64,000 bases of DNA from an uncultured Bacteroidales bacterium (GCA_945829225.1 CALZTY010000006.1:1-64000), one strand, 5' to 3'; shown: positions 36,536-45,375, counted from the first letter of the stretch. Program-made: numbers and translations. The notes: generated by a model not told the origin, from the letters alone.

Positions 36536-37413
36536 TTAAAGTAGGTCTCTCGGCTGCCGTACCCGACTTGGTCAACACGGTAAAATTTCTCAAATCCCAC
36601 CCCGATGTGGAGTTGCAATGGATATACAACAACGGCAACTCGGCTCGCGTGGCTGCTTTGTATCCCGAACTCACCGGCGAGGTTGACGACACCTTTGTCT
36701 TAGAGCCGGACTTCGACACCATCGACTTGTATATCGGACCGTGGAGCGACGACATCGCTGCTGATGAGTCACTGAAGGTCATCTTCACCACCTGTCCTCC
36801 GGCTTCTCAGGAGGGTATCGCCATCGGCGTACCCGAGTACTCGCGCAAGGCATTGGTGCGCGGTGCCCTCGGTGCTTATATCCCGTCGACCTCGACCCTC
36901 ATCGGTGCTCTCGCCTTGATGCCCCTCGCCAAGAACCTCATGCTCAACAGCGCCATCACCGGCTCGGCTATCCTCCCCATTGCCGACCGCCGTCGCGCCA
37001 ACGCCGCTGTGGGCATACTCCCCGATAAGGAATTCGCCGAACTTAAAGAGCACGTACTCAGCCACTTGCAGACATCCTTCGTCAGCAACATCGACGTGTG
37101 TGCCTTCACCTCTGCCGACTCGGTGGCTATGGCTACATTTACCATCGCTACTCCACTGGAACTCAGTGATATAGCCTCGCTATATCATACCTTCTACGAC
37201 GACCACCACCATGTGGTGCTCCTCGAGGACCCCTCCACCCCGGTGTGCGCCGCCATGGTGCGCGGCACCAACAAGGCTGTCATCTCGCTGGCGCCGGCTG
37301 CCGATGCCATCGAGGTGTCTGTCGCCTTTGACGACACTGTCAAGCGCGGCAGCGGATTGACCGGGCATTTGCTCAACCTCCTCTTCGGTTTGGACGAACT
37401 CACAGGCTTCTGA
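36532..37413 (+). CDS. ArgC-like semialdehyde dehydrogenase-fold protein lacking the Cys
   Basis: A 293-aa protein with the fold pattern of N-acetyl-gamma-glutamyl-phosphate reductase: an N-terminal NAD(P)-binding half ([20 protein letters not shown], then DLYIGPWSDD) and a C-terminal half ending SGLTGHLLNLLFGLDELTGF, very like ArgC. Where ArgC has the nucleophile in PGCYPT, this protein reads LGAYIPSTSTLIGALAL with no Cys. It should not perform the normal acyl-enzyme chemistry. There is no arg gene nearby; it sits between waaA and DUF486. A Bacteroidales paralogue with another role is likely. Confidence 0.75.
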   Translation: MIKVGLSAAVPDLVNTVKFLKSHPDVELQWIYNNGNSARVAALYPELTGEVDDTFVLEPDFDTIDLYIGPWSDDIAADESLKVIFTTCPPASQEGIAIGVPEYSRKALVRGALGAYIPSTSTLIGALALMPLAKNLMLNSAITGSAILPIADRRRANAAVGILPDKEFAELKEHVLSHLQTSFVSNIDVCAFTSADSVAMATFTIATPLELSDIASLYHTFYDDHHHVVLLEDPSTPVCAAMVRGTNKAVISLAPAADAIEVSVAFDDTVKRGSGLTGHLLNLLFGLDELTGF

Positions 37414-37418
37414 TTGCT

Positions 37419-37790
37419 ATGTCTCTGTGGCTTACCATATTACTGCTTGTCGTATCCAACATTTTCATGACCTTTGCCTGGTATGGGCACCTCAAATTTC
37501 AGGAAATGAAGGTCATTGGACCGGCAACACCCCTCATCGTGGTCATTCTCATCTCGTGGGCAATAGCCTTTGCCGAGTACTGCTTTATGGTGCCCGCCAA
37601 CCGCATCGGCTTCGCCGGCAATGGCGGTCCGTTCACCCTGCCCCAACTCAAGGTATTACAGGAGTGCATCACCCTCACGGTATTCACCATCTTCACCGTG
37701 GTATTCTTCCGCGGTGAGGCTCTGCACTGGAATCACCTCGCCGCCGCGATATGCCTTATCGCCGCGGTTTACTTCGTGTTTATGAAGTAG
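37419..37790 (+). CDS. DUF486/DMT-type small membrane protein
   Basis: A 123-aa protein with four membrane helices (about 4-20, 36-53, 77-98, 104-120) of the DUF486 family, which resembles half-size drug/metabolite transporters. Family marks are NIFMTFAWYGHLKF, SWAIAFAEYCFMVPANRIG and FTLPQLKVLQECITLTVF. It lies 5 bp after the ArgC-like gene. It abuts the stop of a convergent gene with no spacer. Confidence 0.9.
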   Translation: MSLWLTILLLVVSNIFMTFAWYGHLKFQEMKVIGPATPLIVVILISWAIAFAEYCFMVPANRIGFAGNGGPFTLPQLKVLQECITLTVFTIFTVVFFRGEALHWNHLAAAICLIAAVYFVFMK

Positions 37791-38741
37791 TTACAGGTCG
37801 AGTCTGAAAGTAGGAAACGCTATGGCTCGCCCGCCATACGAGCATTTTTGGCGCAACAATCCGGCATTTACCTCGTGCCAGTCGTCCTCATTCGACGAGC
37901 CCATGTCGAGGTAGCGCACCACTCCGCGATACTCATTAATTACATATTGGAAGAGCGCCGGCATCACCGAGAGGTCCTTGCCGCGCGGACTCGCTGCGAT
38001 GTATTGGCAGCGCGCGACACGGTCGGTGACATAGAGCACGGTGCCGGCGAGCATCTCGCCCGTGGCGGTGTCGGTGGCTGCATAGAGGCGTATATGGCGC
38101 TCAAAGCGGTTGCGCAATAGCATCAACTCGTCGAGGGTGTGCACCGGGCGAGCATCGTAGCGCTCGGCAAGCAGTCGGCTGAGAACGCCATAAAAGTCCT
38201 CCCACGAGGTGCTCTCGCCGAGGGTCACCCCGGGGTCGTTCATCACGCGATTTACATGGCGACGGGCACCGCGGTCGGTCGGAATCGGGTCGTCAAGGTC
38301 AATGACGCTCGACACCAGGCAAGAATCGAGTTGTCCGCCGGCGCGCGCCATGGCATATATATCCTCCTCGGCGGGGCGGCGATGATAGATGTGCGGTACA
38401 GGCTTGTAGATGAGCGTGGATACCCCCGCGGCGCGGAGCAGGTCGGTCATGGCGTCCCAAATCTCGAGCATATCGAGGGCATCACAGCGGCGCTCGGGCA
38501 TCAGCCAGCCGCCGTAGGTCAGTCCGGCATGCGAGGTGACCACGACACCGGCGCGGCATGCCGGCAGCACGGCGAGCAACACCCCATGCGCATCGCGCGC
38601 CACCAGCGAGTAGTCGGCGAAGCGGTCGGCATGGTAATCCATGTAGCGACGGTCGTGGAGGAAGGTCGCATTGCGGCTCGTGGATACAAAGTCGTTCCAC
38701 TCGCGCTCCATTGCCGGGGTGTATCGCTCGACGGTAATCAT
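37791..38741 (-). CDS. FemAB/GNAT-like acyltransferase
   Basis: A 316-aa protein with the double-GNAT layout of FemAB-like and BioF2-like acyltransferases. Marks are FVSTSRNATFLHDRRYMDYH at the N-terminus (like the FL-h/x-Y entry of FemAB), SLVARDAHGVLLAVLPA, LTYGGWL, and a C-terminal half with GTVLYVTDRVARCQYIAAS and LDMGSSNEDD. The substrate is unknown; surface polysaccharide or peptidoglycan modification is plausible. The start overlaps the stop of the CpsB-type phosphatase gene by one base, so they form an operon. Confidence 0.75.
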   Translation of the reverse strand: MITVERYTPAMEREWNDFVSTSRNATFLHDRRYMDYHADRFADYSLVARDAHGVLLAVLPACRAGVVVTSHAGLTYGGWLMPERRCDALDMLEIWDAMTDLLRAAGVSTLIYKPVPHIYHRRPAEEDIYAMARAGGQLDSCLVSSVIDLDDPIPTDRGARRHVNRVMNDPGVTLGESTSWEDFYGVLSRLLAERYDARPVHTLDELMLLRNRFERHIRLYAATDTATGEMLAGTVLYVTDRVARCQYIAASPRGKDLSVMPALFQYVINEYRGVVRYLDMGSSNEDDWHEVNAGLLRQKCSYGGRAIAFPTFRLDL

Positions 38742-39478
38742 CAGCCTATGAGGTCATTGCCGACGCGCCCCTCGAGGGCGGCGCGATGGCGCAGATAATC
38801 CTTGGAACACAAATATTTATCAATGGCATCTGCATGGGTGGTGCGATGTAAGTCGCTGCCCACATAGTCGACCAAACCCTTGCTGATGAGGTACTCGGCA
38901 AAGCGCTTCTCGGCACCGCCATAGTAGCCGGCGAGGCTCAACAAGTTGATTTGAAACTTGGTGCCGGCGCCGTGGATTTCCTCATAGCGGCTCTTCTTGG
39001 AGTAGTAATAGGAGTAGCGCTCGGGGTGGACGAGTACCGGAGAGAAGCCCTTGACTTGCAACTCAAAGAGCAATTGGTCGAGGTTCCACGGCTCCTGGAG
39101 GAAGGAATTTTCGACCAAGACGATATTGCCGGGGAGAGTCATGAGGTCTCCCGCGGCAAATTGCTCGAGGAAGAGGTCGTCGATGCGATACTCGGCTGAG
39201 TGAGAGAGTTTTATATCATTACCGGCGGCAGTGAGGGCTGCTTGCAAGTCGGCTTGCGCGGCATCGGTAGTCGCGCGAGTATTGGGGAATGTGCCAAAGG
39301 TTACATGAGGCGAGGCGATAATGCGGTCGATACCCCAGCGCTGCATGCGCTCGACCAGCGCCACCGATGTCTCCACGTCGGGCGAGCCATCGTCGATGCC
39401 CGGCAGCACATGGCAGTGGATGTCGGTGTGGAACCACAGCGGCTCGGCAGCGCGTTTCTTACTGAAAAAGTTAAACAT
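38741..39478 (-). CDS. CpsB/CapC-type tyrosine-protein phosphatase
   Basis: A 245-aa PHP-fold phosphatase; family members dephosphorylate the tyrosine autokinases that control capsule export. Metal-binding motifs are TDIHCHVLPGIDDGS (about 18-32), IIASPHV, SAEYRID, VLVHPERY and VGSDLHRTTHA. It has no signal peptide. Its partner kinase is not in this window. It is cotranscribed with the FemAB-like gene, supporting a surface-polysaccharide connection. Confidence 0.92.
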   Translation of the reverse strand: MFNFFSKKRAAEPLWFHTDIHCHVLPGIDDGSPDVETSVALVERMQRWGIDRIIASPHVTFGTFPNTRATTDAAQADLQAALTAAGNDIKLSHSAEYRIDDLFLEQFAAGDLMTLPGNIVLVENSFLQEPWNLDQLLFELQVKGFSPVLVHPERYSYYYSKKSRYEEIHGAGTKFQINLLSLAGYYGGAEKRFAEYLISKGLVDYVGSDLHRTTHADAIDKYLCSKDYLRHRAALEGRVGNDLIG

Positions 39479-39510
39479 ATCTCATTAAAGTCTTATGACT
39501 ATCATTAGAT

Positions 39511-39873
39511 TTACTCTGATAAAGAGTTTTCGCATTCGACAATTATACGTTCTACATCTTTTTTTAGTTCAGGGATATGTTTTATTACAAGACTCCACAG
39601 AAACTCAGGTTGTACATTGTCATAAGCATGAATTATACGATTGCGCGTATCAATAATTGCCCTTGCATTCGGTATTATAACATCTGGGGCAACTTTCTTT
39701 ATCCTATTTACGGCTTCACCCATTATTTCTACCTTTCTCTCTACGACACAAATGCGCATTATGTCTTTTTCAAACATATCATATCTATTTGGAAAATCCA
39801 CAAAACAGCTCTGCATATCATTAATCGCATCCAAAATATCTTGCAGATATGCCAATACCTCTTCTTTAGCCAT
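39511..39873 (-). CDS. HepT-like toxin (HEPN, DUF86)
   Basis: A 120-aa all-alpha HEPN ribonuclease-type toxin. The RX4HXY motif is complete: Arg77, His82 and Tyr84 in TRNRIIHAYDN. By knowledge of the HepT/MntA systems, the antitoxin modifies this Tyr by adding AMP. The gene overlaps the MntA-like gene by 8 bp and lies downstream of it, the usual order for this pair. The base composition is much more AT-rich than that of neighbouring genes, a sign of transfer. Confidence 0.92.
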   Translation of the reverse strand: MAKEEVLAYLQDILDAINDMQSCFVDFPNRYDMFEKDIMRICVVERKVEIMGEAVNRIKKVAPDVIIPNARAIIDTRNRIIHAYDNVQPEFLWSLVIKHIPELKKDVERIIVECENSLSE

Positions 39874-40171
39874 AGATGATTTGTTTTGTTCGATTTACAT
39901 TGGCTATAAAATACTTATTACGAAGGCCCTTTTCTTCTATCAAATCGACCTTGCGATTGAATAGAAGTTCTAAAGCATCTCTCAGTCCGAAATAATTACT
40001 TACATAGTCAAAAGTATTATGGTCAATGGGTTCGAAATCGACAAGCATATCAACGTCGCTTCGGTCATTGAATCTATCTGTAAGGATAGAGCCGAAGACC
40101 GACAAAGATTTGACCTTGTGCTTACGGCACAAGTCAATTATTCGTTGCAGATTTACTTCTATCAATTTCAT
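39866..40171 (-). CDS. MntA-like antitoxin (minimal nucleotidyltransferase)
   Basis: A 101-aa minimal nucleotidyltransferase of the MNT type. The GSX10DXD signature is complete: Gly27-Ser28 in SVFGSILTDRF and Asp39, Asp41 in SDVDMLVDF. In the HepT/MntA family such proteins neutralise the HEPN toxin by AMPylation. It is the first gene of the pair and has a -7 element on the minus strand at 40194-40201. Confidence 0.92.
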   Translation of the reverse strand: MKLIEVNLQRIIDLCRKHKVKSLSVFGSILTDRFNDRSDVDMLVDFEPIDHNTFDYVSNYFGLRDALELLFNRKVDLIEEKGLRNKYFIANVNRTKQIIYG

Positions 40172-40193
40172 AAACTACCTCAATTTACATATG

Positions 40194-40201
40194 CAAAGAT
40201 A
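40194..40201 (-). promoter_or_regulatory. -7 element of the mntA-hepT pair
   Basis: Minus-strand TATCTTTG, 23 bp before the ATG at 40171. Confidence 0.6.
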
Positions 40202-40253
40202 ATTATTCTTTCCGATATAATAACGATATAACCACAAAAAACTGGTGATGATG

Positions 40254-40289
40254 GAAAAAAGTAGCCCGGGACTCACGCCTCGGGCTACT
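40254..40289 (-). terminator. Intrinsic terminator of the collagen-like lipoprotein gene
   Basis: AGTAGCCCG (40260-40268) pairs with CGGGCTACT (40281-40289); on the minus strand a run of six T residues follows. It lies about 80 bp beyond the stop of the 966-aa lipoprotein gene. Confidence 0.85.
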
Positions 40290-40369
40290 CACTCACAGTT
40301 TGCTTATGAAAAGCGTCACATTCTTAAGAGGGAATGTTCTATTATCAGTTCTCTTATTGATTTGAGCGA

Positions 40370-43270
40370 TTATTCACCTTGTACGGTAACGGGGATGTTC
40401 ACCTTAACAACCGAAATCTTCTCGAAAGTCACTGTAGCCACAACATTCAGGTGATAAGTAGGCACAAGTGTTGAACTGATTTTGTTGTCGTAGTGGATGA
40501 CACCGTTGGCGTCGATTGTGAAACTATCGGGTGGCAAGTTGCCTACAAACTTCTGATAGTCTGGGTCGGTAGTTACAAACTTGTAATCAACCGATACCAT
40601 TTCAGGAGTCAAATAGTAATCAGATGTAGCATATGATGACAGTGCGAGACCCGAAGTAACCCATGAGTAGATAGTCTGGTTGCTGAGGTCAACAACGGAC
40701 AGGTTCTTGGCAGCGTTGGCAGTGTCGCCTCCAATCTTGTTGCCATCGATAGTGACTGCAGCAGCGTTGCCCGACTTGAACGGGTTGTCGAATACAATGT
40801 CGAAGTATCGAGTCATGCGCTCGGTATTCTTCAAGGTCACGGTGTACTGCATGTGAGCGGTCTTCGATGCCACGGCGAGCGGAGCGGTGAGACCGATCAC
40901 GTGGTCGGCGAAGTGGGGAGCACCGTAAGCGATGCCGGCGTGATCGTAAGTGTTGCCTTTGTCATCTTTGGTGCGTAATGCAAATTCAATCTGAGGAGTG
41001 CTCTCCACGTTGTTGCCGTCGGCGAAGTATTCTAAGATGTTGCGACCATTCTTCATCGCGAAGACATGCTCGACGATATTCAACTGCATTACATACTTGC
41101 CGCCTTCTTGTCTACCTTTGGTGCGAACTAACTGGGTAGCCTCGTTGTAGAAGTTGGGGTTAAATCCATAGGGTTGGTAGTCGTTCTTGACATAGAATAC
41201 TTGCTTAACGACGATGTCGCCCTTAACCTTCTTGTTGTCAGACTTGATGGTGATGGTCACGGTGTACTCGGCACCCTTGCCATCAACATCCTTGTAGGAC
41301 TCTTCGGTCTTGGCTTTGTTGTCGACTTCAAACTTGATGTTGGAGGTCTGAGTATTGCCATTGCCAAGTGTTACTTCGGCATATATACCATCGAGGGCGA
41401 GGCTGAATGTGGTGTTGGCGAGAGCAGTCTTAGATGTGGGGTTCAAGACTTTCTTGCTGCCATTCTTCTCGATTACGCTTACCTCGACTTCGTATTCGTC
41501 GTTAGCGCCACCGTAGAAGTTCCAGAAGTTGTCACTTGAGAGGGCTGCAGCGCCATAAATCTTGGTGTTGACATCTTGCCAGCTCATTTGACCGATTTGA
41601 GTCTTGTTGTCATTAAGTTGTGAGTACTTAAACTCGCGGGTAGCCATATCATATTTGATATTATCCTTATCAACGCCGGGCACAACGGGTTCGCGCACAA
41701 ATTCGAGTTTAATGTAAGCCGAAGCCACCATGTGCTCAGTGCCGAAGTTGTCGTTCATGAAGGCGTCGACACGCACAACCGGAGTACGACCGATAGCGGG
41801 AGTAATTTCGGAGCCGAGGTTGGTGGTGTTCACCGAGAGAACCGAACCGTCAAGGGTTGCAAACCACTGCTGGTTGGTGCCCTGGGTGTCATTTGACTTG
41901 TACTCGGCGGGCAGGGAGAACTCATAGCGAGGAGCGTCAAAGCCCAGAGCGGTAACATATTCGTTCTTGGTGGTACACAGCAAGTTAACCTCGTTGAGCA
42001 AGTCGATGCTCTCGGTGTAGGTAACCTGGAGGTCGGCAGCGTTGCCGAGTGCCAAGCCACAGGTGTTCTGGATAAATGCGCTGTTCTCGCCTCCGGCTGT
42101 GATGGCAAATTCGCGAGCGGTATAGGGAGCGACCTTGGTGCGAACAATCTTCACTTCAACGGGTGAGGATTCAACGGCTACATAATCCGATACGTAGATG
42201 TCCTGACCGTTGAGGAGGCGTGCAGCGGCTATGTCGTGAGCAGGTGCGTTAACCAACTGAGAGGGATTAATTGTAGCCACAACATCGAAGTTGCCGTTGC
42301 TATATGCGCTGGTCACCTTGTTGAGCAGGACTTGACGGTCGCCGGCAGCAGCACGGCTGGTAACTACGCGGTTGATAAAGTCAACACTATGGTTGTCAGC
42401 AACATAAGCCTTGTCGGGATTAACGCGATAAAACAGGTGCACGTTGTTGGACTTGTCCCATGCTTGAGGTTTGAATTTCTTATTAGTTTCATACTTTGCC
42501 TCATCGAGATAGTTGGCGATGTGGAAGAAGGGCTCGTCGGTAGTGGGATAAGCCACCACAGAACTGCTCATTACCGAGGGGACGAAGGCGATGGAGCCCA
42601 CCTGTGAGCCGAGGTTCAACTCGACTGTTGTAGGATTGCCGTCTGCGTCGGTCACACCACTGAGGATGAGGCGGTTGCCGGTATAAACGGCAGTGATACC
42701 ACCCTGCTCGGAGGCACGCCAACTGATATTGGTCGACTCAACTTTTTGACCATTCTGGTAGATGTCGAAGCAGCCGGTCTCAGGGTTGGGCACATAGTAG
42801 CGACCTTCGGGGCCCTGTTCGCCGGGCTGTCCGGGTGCACCGGGCTCGCCGGGCTGTCCGGGCTGTCCGGGCTGTCCGGGTGTACCGGGCTGTCCGTTCT
42901 CGCCATTCTGACCATCCTTGCCGTCGATACCGATAGCGCGATAGTCGGTCTTGACGCCGTCTTTGTACCAATAGCCGTCGTCGCCGATGGTCCAAGTGGT
43001 GCCGGCAGCGCCGTCCACACCATTGGTGATAGTATAGGATTTGCCGTCACTGAGCGTAACGACGATGCCATTACCGGTTGCGGTCACCGAGGTGATAACA
43101 GCTCCGGCATCGATTTTTGCCTGCAATTGATCTACCGTCGCCTTGACAGCGTCGATTTGTCCTTGCAGCTTGTTAATGTCGTCATCATAGTCCTTGCATG
43201 AGGTGAATGATGCCGGCATTGAAGCGCACACGAGCGATAGCAGTGCGATTTTCAAGATACCTTTGTTCAT
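40370..43270 (-). CDS. Large surface lipoprotein with coiled coil and collagen-like repeat
   Basis: A 966-aa lipoprotein (lipobox ending at Cys25, ASFTSC). A short coiled coil (about 29-57) is followed by the TTWTIGDDGYWYKDG region typical of the PL29-type N-terminal domain. Then comes a collagen-like run of 14-15 G-x-y triplets (114-158), rich in GQP, and about 800 residues of beta-rich sequence with no catalytic motif that I recognise. It is probably exposed at the cell surface. The C-terminal part (about 640-960) resembles repeated Ig-like beta sandwiches. It has its own promoter (43357-43364) and terminator and stands alone. A lyase function is not supported. Confidence 0.8.
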   Translation of the reverse strand: MNKGILKIALLSLVCASMPASFTSCKDYDDDINKLQGQIDAVKATVDQLQAKIDAGAVITSVTATGNGIVVTLSDGKSYTITNGVDGAAGTTWTIGDDGYWYKDGVKTDYRAIGIDGKDGQNGENGQPGTPGQPGQPGQPGEPGAPGQPGEQGPEGRYYVPNPETGCFDIYQNGQKVESTNISWRASEQGGITAVYTGNRLILSGVTDADGNPTTVELNLGSQVGSIAFVPSVMSSSVVAYPTTDEPFFHIANYLDEAKYETNKKFKPQAWDKSNNVHLFYRVNPDKAYVADNHSVDFINRVVTSRAAAGDRQVLLNKVTSAYSNGNFDVVATINPSQLVNAPAHDIAAARLLNGQDIYVSDYVAVESSPVEVKIVRTKVAPYTAREFAITAGGENSAFIQNTCGLALGNAADLQVTYTESIDLLNEVNLLCTTKNEYVTALGFDAPRYEFSLPAEYKSNDTQGTNQQWFATLDGSVLSVNTTNLGSEITPAIGRTPVVRVDAFMNDNFGTEHMVASAYIKLEFVREPVVPGVDKDNIKYDMATREFKYSQLNDNKTQIGQMSWQDVNTKIYGAAALSSDNFWNFYGGANDEYEVEVSVIEKNGSKKVLNPTSKTALANTTFSLALDGIYAEVTLGNGNTQTSNIKFEVDNKAKTEESYKDVDGKGAEYTVTITIKSDNKKVKGDIVVKQVFYVKNDYQPYGFNPNFYNEATQLVRTKGRQEGGKYVMQLNIVEHVFAMKNGRNILEYFADGNNVESTPQIEFALRTKDDKGNTYDHAGIAYGAPHFADHVIGLTAPLAVASKTAHMQYTVTLKNTERMTRYFDIVFDNPFKSGNAAAVTIDGNKIGGDTANAAKNLSVVDLSNQTIYSWVTSGLALSSYATSDYYLTPEMVSVDYKFVTTDPDYQKFVGNLPPDSFTIDANGVIHYDNKISSTLVPTYHLNVVATVTFEKISVVKVNIPVTVQGE
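42806..42931 (-). repeat. Collagen-like G-x-y triplet repeat region
   Basis: Codes for residues 114-155 of the lipoprotein: GKDGQNGENGQPGTPGQP, followed by further GQP, GEP and GAP triplets. At DNA level it contains near-identical tandem 9-bp units (GGCTGTCCG), which makes it prone to length change. Confidence 0.85.
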
Positions 43271-43356
43271 AAAATACTTAATTAAATAATTAATGTGAAT
43301 TTCCTTGTTTTTGAAGATGTTTTCTACGACACAGTGGGTGCCTGTGAATACTGTGG

Positions 43357-43364
43357 CAAAATTA
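43357..43364 (-). promoter_or_regulatory. -7 element of the collagen-like lipoprotein gene
   Basis: Minus-strand TAATTTTG, followed by a leader of about 80 nt before the ATG at 43270. Confidence 0.5.
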
Positions 43365-43413
43365 CTATGTTTCTCGCGGATACGCGGTTAACTCTTGTAG
43401 CGACATTGACACG

Positions 43414-43641
43414 TTACTGTTGCGACTCGCTCCGCTGTCCCAAATTGTGAGACAAAATCATGAAGTAATCCTTGCCTAAGACCAACGAAATGCGCGATAA
43501 TAGTCCGGTGTCGATGCTATTCTTCTGAAATAAGCGATAGACATTTGATCGGTCCATACATAGTTTGCGTGCGAACCACGCCACGGTGCGTTCTTGCGAG
43601 ATAAGTTCTTGCTTGATTAATGTGCCTAAAGGTGGTGTCAT
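43414..43641 (-). CDS. Small helix-turn-helix protein
   Basis: A 75-aa protein with a single HTH of the Cro/XRE-like type: LIKQELISQERTVAWFARKL, then CMDRSNVYRLFQK and GLLSRISLVLGKDYF. Start 43641 (MTPPLGTLIKQEL) is chosen over a start 18 codons upstream because the promoter element at 43693-43700 leaves a normal leader. It has no partner gene. It may act on its own promoter or on the lipoprotein gene downstream; both are inference. Confidence 0.75.
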   Translation of the reverse strand: MTPPLGTLIKQELISQERTVAWFARKLCMDRSNVYRLFQKNSIDTGLLSRISLVLGKDYFMILSHNLGQRSESQQ

Positions 43642-43692
43642 AATTAAAACAGTTTTTAATAGGTTGTTAAGGCTTATGATAAATCTATGGCA

Positions 43693-43700
43693 CAAAATTA
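43693..43700 (-). promoter_or_regulatory. -7 element of the small HTH gene
   Basis: Minus-strand TAATTTTG, about 50 bp upstream of the chosen start. Confidence 0.5.
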
Positions 43701-43800
43701 CAACAATATTATGGCAGTTAAGGCGTTGATATGTAGCATATTATACACGATTGTGTAGCGAATATCGCGACTTGCCACCGACGGAGCGGGCGGTGAATAC

Positions 43801-43849
43801 AATGAAAGTGGTCGGAATGTCACTAAAAAAGTGAGATTCCGACCACTTT
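43801..43849. repeat. Left 49-bp hairpin repeat of ATPase 3 cassette
   Basis: Identical over all 49 bases, and in the same orientation, to 45376-45424. Internally palindromic: AAAGTGGTCGGAAT pairs with ATTCCGACCACTTT, then TCACT with AGTGA, around an A-rich loop. It lies 27 bp after the ATPase stop codon (at 43877, minus strand). Confidence 0.95.
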
Positions 43850-43876
43850 CGTTATTCGTTATGCGCTCAATCGGCG

Positions 43877-45325
43877 CTACAGCATGGCAAAGAGGTCGTC
43901 GAGCACCACTTGTTGCTGTATCAAGCCGCTATACATATTTGGCTTGACTCCAAAGGTGGTAATCATCGTGGGCACAAGGGTCTTCTTGGTGCCGGTAGCA
44001 CTGCGAAACGCTTCAATCTTATTGCGCAGATTCATTGAGTAGTCCTTTTGAATCACAAACTCACTGCCATAGAATTTAGCCTCACAGATATTAATCGCCC
44101 TATCGCGGCGGTCGATAAGCAAGTCGATTTGTGCACCGGAGAGGTCGGGATCGTTGAGATCGCGCTTGTCAATGTGCCAGCCCGACTGCTCGGTGAGCAC
44201 AGATGCTATTCCCAGGGCACGTTTCACCTGATTGATATGCGACTTGATTAACTGCTCGAAACTGTAGCCTGCCCAATTGAGTTTACGAGGATTATCGTGT
44301 GAATGAGTCCAAAAGTGCTCATCGCCGGCATAGTTGTCGCGTATAAAGCGGAAATAAAAGAGCGTATAAAAATCAGCCAATTCATAGGTCTGCATCTTGG
44401 TTTTGCGCCCATAGTAATGGTATGCGCGGACAAATCCGCATTTCTCCAGGTCCTTGAGGGCACGGGATACCTTGCCATTGTCGGGCAACTTGGCTGTAGC
44501 GATAATTTCATCACGGGTCAAGCCCACTTGCCGCCCGGCGAGGGCTTCTACTACCTTAATATACACCTCCGAGTTGGCAAACAGTGTCTCGTAAAGATTA
44601 TCGAACTCATCCCACAGTCTGCCGTTTTTCTTGAAGAAGCAATTGTCAACGTTATCAGCGACAGTCCGTCCCGGCTCCAATTGCTTGAGGTAAAAGGGTA
44701 TACCGCCCATTATCATATATAATTGTGCAATATCGTAGCGCTCAAGTTCGATCCCTCGGGACTTGAGGTATTGCTCGGTCTCGGCGAGGGTAAACGGACT
44801 CAGGAACAAGCGACTGCCGGCACGGTTGTACAATCCGCCCTTGTGCTTAAACAATTTATTGATAATCCAATTGGTGGCGCTACCACAAATAATCAGCATT
44901 ATATTGTCTTGAGCACTCGCCCAGCCATTCCAAAACCACTCAAGCGCAGTGATGAAATTACTGCCACGAGTATCCATCCACGGCAGTTCGTCAAAGAACA
45001 GGACCTTTTTACCGGATGAACTGAGCCCTTTGAGATAGCGCTTCAGCGCACCGAAAGCATCCATCCACGATGTGGACTGTGGCAGCGTTGCATCATTGGA
45101 GTATTCTCGCAATGCCCTATCGAAATTGGCAAGTTGCTCGTTGAGACGTCGGTGATATAAGCCGGTAACTTTGAAGGCAAAATCACTCTCGGCAAAGGTG
45201 TTATTCACCAAGAAGGTCTTGCCGACACGTCGGCGTCCGTACACGACAACCATCTCGGACTCGCCCGACTCGTATAGGCGCCGCAATTCGTGCTGCTCGT
45301 GCTTTCTACCAATAATTTCAGCCAT
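43877..45325 (-). CDS. AAA ATPase with DUF234 nuclease-like domain (ATPase 3)
   Basis: A 482-aa paralogue of ATPase 1. Walker A is VYGRRRVGKTFLV (29-40), Walker B KVLFFDELPWMD (Asp112-Glu113), and a winged-helix part (RQVGLTRDEIIATAKLPDNG) follows. The C-terminal nuclease-like motifs are FEQLI, AQIDLLIDRRD and ICEAKF. Start 45325 (MAEIIGRKHE) is chosen from the -7 element at 45346-45353 and alignment with ATPase 1. The gene is bounded by perfect 49-bp repeats, and its GC content is lower than that of the secreted-protein genes to its right. Confidence 0.9.
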   Translation of the reverse strand: MAEIIGRKHEQHELRRLYESGESEMVVVYGRRRVGKTFLVNNTFAESDFAFKVTGLYHRRLNEQLANFDRALREYSNDATLPQSTSWMDAFGALKRYLKGLSSSGKKVLFFDELPWMDTRGSNFITALEWFWNGWASAQDNIMLIICGSATNWIINKLFKHKGGLYNRAGSRLFLSPFTLAETEQYLKSRGIELERYDIAQLYMIMGGIPFYLKQLEPGRTVADNVDNCFFKKNGRLWDEFDNLYETLFANSEVYIKVVEALAGRQVGLTRDEIIATAKLPDNGKVSRALKDLEKCGFVRAYHYYGRKTKMQTYELADFYTLFYFRFIRDNYAGDEHFWTHSHDNPRKLNWAGYSFEQLIKSHINQVKRALGIASVLTEQSGWHIDKRDLNDPDLSGAQIDLLIDRRDRAINICEAKFYGSEFVIQKDYSMNLRNKIEAFRSATGTKKTLVPTMITTFGVKPNMYSGLIQQQVVLDDLFAML

Positions 45326-45345
45326 GATAATAGGATTTTGTGACG

Positions 45346-45353
45346 CAAAAGTA
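45346..45353 (-). promoter_or_regulatory. -7 element of ATPase 3
   Basis: Minus-strand TACTTTTG, 20 bp before the ATG. The hairpin repeat starts 22 bp further upstream, on the -33 side. Confidence 0.6.
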
Positions 45354-45375
45354 ATAAAAAAAGTGGTGAGAAGCA

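Noticed and set aside
36532-37413. Calling the ArgC-like protein argC
   Set aside because: The nucleophilic Cys is absent and no arginine genes are near.
40370-43270. Calling the large lipoprotein a polysaccharide lyase
   Set aside because: Only the N-terminal region resembles the PL29-associated domain; no lyase catalytic region is visible.
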